Source: Sipunculus nudus (Eukaryota; Annelida; Sipuncula; Golfingiida; Sipunculidae). From it: a DNA stretch of 64,000 nt. Location: assembly GCA_026874595.1 (NCBI GenBank), contig CM049306.1:39742019-39806018 (forward strand), written 5' to 3'. Below, piece after piece: positions 58,045 to 64,000 of the stretch. The notes under the pieces are model-generated. The model saw only the letters and a program-made list of their open reading frames with translations, did not search any database and had not been told where the DNA came from. Both the position numbers and the translations under genes were made by a program. Numbering within the stretch: the first letter of the stretch is position 1; every line of letters starts with the position of its first letter.

Positions 58045-58211
58045 TATAAATAATATATATAATATAAACCAACAAACCTGCCCTGAAGCCTAGAATTATT
58101 CATTTGTTGGCTTCTTGCTCTCGTAAACCGGATGCATTCACTGTGGCTTCGTGAATCTGTCAAGTAGCGAATCCTTACTGTATTTTTTTAATAATCAATA
58201 CTGTTATATAT

Positions 58212-58347
58212 GGCTCAAATATATTTGGAAACATCAGGTTCCACAAATGATTCCTAACGATACCCTACAATTACCAACAAGCTCAACCGGGTCGTCAAAT
58301 ACTGTATGCAGTACATGCAGTATAATGAAAGCCTTTCATCTACAGTT
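58212..58347 (+). repeat. Low-copy repeat, related to 54488-54610
   Basis: Blocks ggctcaaatatatttgg, aacatcaggttccacaaatg, attaccaacaagctcaaccg, tataatgaaagcc and ttcatctacagtt in the same order as on the minus strand at 54488-54610. It covers the first half of the candidate exon 58238-58501. Confidence 0.75.
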
Positions 58348-58501
58348 GATGCGAGATCAAGGTTATACTCAGCGTTCAAAGGATTCTCGGGTATATGAAA
58401 TGTTAATAAAAGACGCCCCCGCTCCTGTTACTGCTGTTCAAGTGTATAGTTCATATGCTATTGATAAAACAGGCGTCCTTTGTACACGGTTTATTATAAA
58501 G
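58238..58501 (+). CDS. Candidate internal exon, unknown protein
   Basis: An acceptor-like ggaaacatcag ends at 58237 and a consensus donor (aag/gtaagg) lies at 58501/58502. The 264 bases between are open in phase 0 at both ends (88 codons). The second half reads as ordinary protein (SRVYEMLIKDAPAPVTAVQV). A shorter version starting after tttcatctacag at 58343 is also in frame. The first half belongs to a repeat whose other copy is not open in this frame, which argues for a repeat-derived or false exon. No flanking exon was found and no domain is recognised. Confidence 0.28.
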
Positions 58502-58594
58502 GTAAGGTCACAGACTAATACCTAGCCATTCGTCTCTCCACCCCTGTCAGTAAAAATCGACTAATTGGAGCTGATTCAGAGAGGGCCTCGAGCG

Positions 58595-58621
58595 CCCCCC
58601 CCCCCCCCCCCCCCCCCCCCC
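58595..58621. repeat. Poly-C run of 27 bases
   Basis: The longest uninterrupted C tract in the window. Its exact length is likely unreliable in an assembly. Confidence 0.95.
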
Positions 58622-58629
58622 GTTGAGCT

Positions 58630-60945
58630 GAAACATCTTTCAATTTATATTTCTTTTCCCATTTATTGGTAATCAATTTTCTTACGACAATTTCTTGTTT
58701 ATTCCCTAGCAATCAGATTATTAGATTATGCACAGTTCATCACTTTCCAATTCATAAGCTGAGGATATTAATGAACAGCTTTGAGTCTATATTAAGATAG
58801 CATTTAAATATTTCTATAACGAGTCTTTCTGTTATTTCACTCTGCTGGGTCATAACACCGAGGAACCCCACAAATTGAATTCGCCCGTGAGGCACGGCCT
58901 TCCCATTAGCCTGTAGAGAGGCTGGTTAAAAGTTTGACAGACGACTTTAACATTTTAACAATTATTTTACCACGAGAATTACTTTTAAAAGCTGGTGATA
59001 TTCTGCATAAGTTTATATTTTTGTAAGTTATAAACAGAAATGCACATTTCCCCATTGACATCAACATTTTACTTTACAGTTTATATCCCTATTTTTAAGA
59101 ACTATAAATATTAAAGCCGGTCACACATTAATATGCCCCTCCAACCTCAACTGAAAATCCTCATATCTTTTTAACAGGTGCCTCAAAATGCCCTCTTCAT
59201 ACTGCATAATTAACAAAATTCCCAATATTGGAGGGGGACACGAATTAATTAATTTTAAGGAAAGCATGGTGGAAGAGATGGAATAAAAAAATGTATATAC
59301 ATTAAATTTACAAAACAAAATTTCAAGAACTTAGATTTAATAATACCCATAATAGCCATGCACCAAATATGAGCGCCCCCCTGTTCTCGAAGATCTGGAT
59401 CTGCCAATGCATGGACAGTCCATGATCATCTCGGTCGATTCACGCTTCTGTAGCAAGAATAAAAACGAACATTTGAATTAACTAAACATGCGTTAACATT
59501 CAACAAAACAAGTATACAGGCTGTTTTCTTAACTCCCACGAGGACTCTGGTACTTTTACATTTTCAACCCCAGTGTGTTGTTTGTCTATTTGATTGTTTG
59601 TTCGTCCGCTTCTGAATTTGTGTATTTCCCCTGTATACAGCACATCTAAGTATGACCAGCATTGAAGAGATGTTAAGCTCTTAAGTCTGTTTAGAAACTT
59701 CAAGAAAAATGTACTGGTCTAGAAACGTTCGTTAAAATATTTGAACTTTTTAATATATTGCATTTTTGATGTAAACAAAGTTTGATTGGGAAAACAGGGT
59801 TAACCCCTTTATTAATACTTCACCTGTATATGAAATATTCACAACTATATGCAATATATATAACATCAAATTATACATGTAAAGGAAAGAGTGAAAGTGA
59901 AAATGAAGACAACTATTTCAATATTAGTACTGGCTAGAGCTGAAATGTAACATGATACAGGCATCGATATTTTACAGCTATAATAATAATATGGTCATTA
60001 CTTTCTAAGTGTTATTCTATATAATGATAGCTTGACGTTCACTGTACAAATTATCACATTTTTATGTCTATCAAACAAACACTCAAAACATTTTAGAGGT
60101 TACCAAGATAATCATTGATAAATTTTAGTATTTAGACTGTGATTTTCGTCCATAGTGTCTATGGATCATCTAATTTACTCAATAGTTGAGTGAAGGCTTA
60201 ACTGGAGTTCTATGGGAGATTTGTCTTGTTGTTTCGTGTAATGAATCACCTGACCTGGTTACTTCCGGTTTGCTTGGTGTATTATGAGTCAGGCGCATCC
60301 ATTACCATTTGTGACCTCTTATCCTGGTCAAGCTGGTTCCGGTTGCCCGGTAACCACTTCAGAGCAGCTCTACTCACGATGGTCGCAAGACAATAATCTT
60401 CGTCCATAATCGTTAGTTAGACATAATGGACGTAATGGACCCTTTTCATATTATTTGCTCCCAACATGGTGAATGCTTAAGAAACTTGGAACTCCAGTCC
60501 GGCTAAGCGATCGTAAATATAATGATTTTAGATTGAACACCCAGTAACAGGTGATAAAGTTTGTATATAAAACTGTCTTTGCATATATTGTGTCATATCC
60601 AAATTCTGTAACCTGTACGATGGGCTTTCTCTTAACAATAACAGCGGAACATGGTTACATGAATAGGGCGGCACTTAAAAGATAGAGTAGCATTTAAACT
60701 GACCTGTCAACAATACGTGGGATTGTAAACAGAATCATATGTATAACCTGAGCAAAACAACACATTCTTCAATCACTGATTGGCTGGTCAATTGGAGCTA
60801 AGACTTTCTTGACAATTATATTTTAAGAAAATGTAGGTGATGATAAATAGTAGGTGACAATAAAAATGCCGGAAGATATTTTATTATATATGTATATTTT
60901 AAGATGATTTTATTCTTAAATGCATACTTACGGCAAGATACAAGA
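58630..60945. other. No gene seen
   Basis: AT-rich DNA. Near 59390 a hAT-like end (gatctggatctgccaatg) is possible, but no partner end was found. Minus frames at 59121-59318 and 59500-59703 are unsupported. Confidence 0.4.
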
Positions 60946-60949
60946 TAAA

Positions 60950-60977
60950 AATATATATATATATATATATATATATA
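60950..60977. repeat. (AT)n microsatellite
   Basis: AT alternation of about 27 bases. Confidence 0.9.
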
Positions 60978-61009
60978 AGATCTAATACAGGGTGTTCTGA
61001 GGTTTCCAA

Positions 61010-61600
61010 ATATGTACCAACAGTACAAACGGCCATTGTTGAGTGGGTTTAATACCAGTGGAACAGTGCAAACGACCTATGTTATGTGGGTGTAACACCA
61101 ACTGTAGACGCTCTTTTTTAGTGACTGTAAGATAAGATTAAGTCCATATTGCCTTTGAGAAGTGAATCTTAAACATGTATCAGCTGAACAGTGCAGAGAG
61201 TTTTGTTAAGTAAGTTAAACACCAAATGAACCATACGGATGGTCTTTGTTAAGTGGGTATAACACTAGCTGAACAATGCAGACAATCTTTTCAAGTTTCT
61301 GTAACACAAGATTAACGTTATATATTTCCTTTGTTAAATGAATCTAATAACAGCTTAATTAGCAGTCAAAATTGTCATGGTTCAAGATCTTGTAATACCA
61401 ACGAAACACTGCTGATGGTCTTCCTTAAGTGAACAGATCATATGGTCATAGATAAGATGTATATATAAGTAACATATTGCAAAGGACCTTTGTTATGTGA
61501 ATGTACGTGTTTGAACAGTGCATATGCGCACGGTTGAGCAAACAGTAACACAAGATGAACGGTTAAAATGGTCCTGGTTAAAGACTGCAGTACTGTTAAG
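61010..61600. repeat. Degenerate ~45-60-base tandem repeat
   Basis: About ten diverged units share gaacagtgca, a ggtctttgttaagtg block, and gggtataacaccaactg-like sequence. Related motifs reappear at about 62055-62090 (aaacagtacaaatggtctt). This is an old minisatellite. Confidence 0.7.
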
Positions 61601-61954
61601 ACGACTTCTGCAGCAGTAGATCAATAAAGCTGGTGTCTGTTAGTAATAATTAATAGTGCCAGACCTGCCTGGTAGCAAAACGCATATGCCACAAGCGCTT
61701 TGTTTTCGAGGGCCCGTCACTAAATGTTAATCCATTGGAACCGTGTAATCCAAATTGATTCTATTAAATTACATTCTGAACTGTAATGAAGAAGGCGCAT
61801 TTCCCAAATTATTATTGAATTTATTCTCGGAAAAACTATATCATGTAACTTTTGGTTTGTTACAATCTTAAATGTGAAACTTTTGAAAAATGTGAAAGGA
61901 AAAAGGATATAAACTACGTTACAACTCGATTTAATATTTATGGACATTTTTTAA

Positions 61955-62011
61955 ATTAAGGCCCCCCTAAAAATATGATACATGCCCCGCTTTGTCTAAA
62001 TCCGGCCCTGA
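61955..62011. mobile_element. Possible solitary hAT-like end
   Basis: The sequence ggcccccctaaaaatatgat ... tttgtctaaatccggccctg ends at about 62011. Its reverse complement starts cagggccggatttagac, a typical hAT-type terminus. The other end was not found. Confidence 0.35.
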
Positions 62012-62014
62012 GTA

Positions 62015-63065
62015 ACACTGACTGAGATTTACACATGGTATGATATGAATGATTATAATACTAGCAAAACAGTACAAATGGTCTTCGTTGAGGCAAAAGC
62101 ACGGGTACATGAACATAGCCTGTGGACGATAATAGAAGGATAACAGAGTCCCTCCCGTCCCTGCTGTCCAAACATTTCTTAGCACCAATCAAATTTGTTT
62201 TTCATTTGAGTTGCTTTTCTTCTGGTTTATCTGCACTTATCTCATAAAAAGAACACAGTCTAATAACACATCTTCTTGGCATCCGTTTCCGCTGATGGAA
62301 TTATGGCACTTAATAATACATCGACTAATAATTTGCTTCGTTGAATGCACTTGTACCTTGTTGAGCACATAGGTGTAAGGAGCAAATGATATGGATGATA
62401 TGTTCAATGTGGATCCCTGATCTAAGACTAGTAGTGTGGATGTTTGGGCTATTAAGTACAGGATTAATGTTATTATACCTGTATGAATCTAACGGGTTAC
62501 TATGCCATCCTTAAAATGATACGTTCACATGAGTGAATAGTTGTGGCCCTTGTGAACCTGACTAGAGCTAATGGAATTCGTCTGCTGCGTGTTCCTTTCA
62601 GGCTACTAGCAAAACAAAAATGGGAAGTCAGCCCTTTCCCGTGTGTATTCCCGAACGTACTGTCACAAATATCAAAAGGTGACAGCGGAAAGGTTCGATA
62701 ATGTCAACCGTAATGTTGTCTCTTACTTGCAATAACACCCACTTCAAACTCCCCCCTGTCCTTGTTTACAACAAGTATGTACTGAAATCACTCGGGAGTT
62801 TCTATCCTTTCCCCCAACCTTTTGTTACACCCCTTCCACATGGCAGATGAAAATGACATGCAGCCAATTTACATTCTGAGAGTTCACATTGCATCTAACG
62901 AATCCGAATCAGCCAGGCCGGTTTGAATCCTGTCGAGTAGATGGTTTCAAAATGGTTTCGGTCCAAAACGAACCAAAGACATCATAAAAATGGCGTGCGC
63001 TACAAAATGTCTGCTTATACACCAAAGACAGGACTCCTTTTTTCCCCATGGCAACAATTGATATA
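62015..63065. other. No gene seen
   Basis: The segment ccggtttgaatcctg (62919-62933) resembles a Pol III B box, but no A box was found before it. No gene is supported. Confidence 0.4.
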
Positions 63066-63068
63066 GAC

Positions 63069-63091
63069 GTTCTCTCTCTCTCTCTCTTTCT
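63069..63091. repeat. (CT)n microsatellite
   Basis: A short CT run. The overlapping minus frames (62909-63279) read it as Arg-Glu repeats. Confidence 0.9.
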
Positions 63092-63099
63092 AACACATT

Positions 63100-63920
63100 C
63101 ACACACGCACACATCAAAATACACACAGATAACACATGAACATTTTCAGAACACGAATTACCGAAAAGGATACACGGGTAGCCTTGTTGAAAGTCTAAGA
63201 GAATCAAAGATTTCCACTTTCCAGCAAAAAGATGTTTCCTAAAAGTTAGTCCAATTCTCAGAACGAGATTTACTGGCAAAAACCCACTCGCAGAGCAGGT
63301 AACTAATCCTACGTTTTATACTTTTTTATTACAAGGCTGAGCGAGCCAAAACAGGAATGTAATACCATAAACACTGCTTCTCAAATACAAAAGGGCTTTA
63401 ATTACACGATGAGAGACCTCAAGATTAAAATAAGTTTAAGGAGAGTACTTTGAAATAAATATGTGAATGTTACATAGGCGCATAGAGTCTTTTGGATCAT
63501 TACTCAATACTTTACTCAAATTCCTTACGGATTCTTGGACAATTTTCGGTACATTAGCCATTATCATCTTAGGGATCTTGTATTACGCTTAATGTCTACG
63601 TTTTCTCTAGAGGAGAAAAAAAAACTGGCAAATGTAACATTACCATAAGAGGGCAGCGTGAGGGGGTAGAAAAAATACTTGATCATAAGGTTCCACGGCT
63701 ACAGAACTTGAAAGGCAGGAAGATGATTCAGGAGAAATTATTGTGCTTCACAGAGAAGAAAATACGCAAAAGGAGCACAACCCTGAACGCAAAGCTGATA
63801 GTAACCTCTCCAAGTCCTTGACATTCAGTTTTGAGGATTAATGGACCACGTCATGGAAGCATCAGCCATGGGCCCCCGATTTACAGTGCCATATTAATAA
63901 GACATATAAAAGGAAAAAAA
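63100..63920. other. No gene seen
   Basis: No supported frame or repeat. Confidence 0.4.
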
Positions 63921-63925
63921 AGTAT

Positions 63926-63972
63926 TTTTTATAGTCTGGTATCCCTGAATGTGGCAGTCTCATCAGACTTTT
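63926..63972. repeat. Dispersed short repeat, copy 2
   Basis: tttatagtctggtatc followed by gtggcagtctcatcagactt, related to 45308-45352. Confidence 0.45.
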
Positions 63973-64000
63973 TTTTCATAAAATGCTCGGGTGAACAATA

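Noticed and set aside
57766-58053. 95-codon + frame
   Set aside because: Mostly (AT)n microsatellites read as Tyr-Ile.
62919-62933. tRNA or SINE at a B-box-like segment
   Set aside because: No A box at the right distance and no body shared with other copies.

Overview
This window looks like non-coding-rich genomic DNA from an animal, most likely a marine invertebrate; a mollusc or another lophotrochozoan is my best guess. The evidence is AT-rich sequence, many long (TA)n, (GA)n, (ATT)n and poly-C tracts, splice-site consensus sequences, tRNA-derived SINEs, and numerous short non-autonomous DNA transposons of hAT and TA-target types. There are no operons, no bacterial gene structure and no rRNA genes. 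The phylum is an inference: no diagnostic gene is present.

Genes are few and small. Four candidate loci have sequence support. (1) The 3' end of a single-pass membrane protein gene lies on the + strand at 12764-14942: a 63-base exon, an intron, and a terminal exon encoding a transmembrane helix and an acidic, proline-rich tail, followed by AATAAA. (2) A two-exon + strand gene at 20595-23673 encodes a protein of about 123 residues starting Met-Gly-Cys, a dual lipidation signal. (3) A compact + strand gene at 43013-44013 has a TATA box, two CRE-type sites, one uninterrupted 135-codon reading frame with a central coiled coil, and AATAAA. (4) A much more tentative minus-strand model at 50962-53611 is a signal-peptide exon that joins in matching phase to a cysteine-containing exon. 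Two further exon candidates (53439-53528 and 58238-58501) are weak.

The rest is repeats. From left to right: a tRNA SINE (959) whose sister copy is at 49849; a foldback (4053-4209); a hAT-like element built of GGTACA blocks (6876-7637); a GGCGGATCC-ended MITE (10454) with a relative at 33323; a MITE in the intron of gene 1 (12873); a tandem array (13934-14447) that contains and multiplies the splice acceptor of gene 1; a possible hAT-like insertion in the intron of gene 2 (21698-23266); a 36-base-type minisatellite (24520-24945); degenerate arrays (28600-29390, 30850-31215); a long composite repeat (34230-35110, related to 41160-42800); two hAT elements with 8-base target duplications (35160-37954 and 38295-39195); tRNA SINEs (45447, 54690); a poly-C-bearing array (48300-48710); a nested inverted repeat (50576-51485); a TA-flanked MITE with CGCGA-rich ends (52105-52568); and a degenerate array at 61010-61600.

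Most open frames in the window are chance products of microsatellites or GC-richer repeat DNA, and I left those out. The observation I rate highest is the amplified splice acceptor at the last exon of gene 1. Two upstream copies keep the acceptor and the first exon codons but run into a stop just inside the membrane helix, so their use would predict a truncated, non-membrane form.
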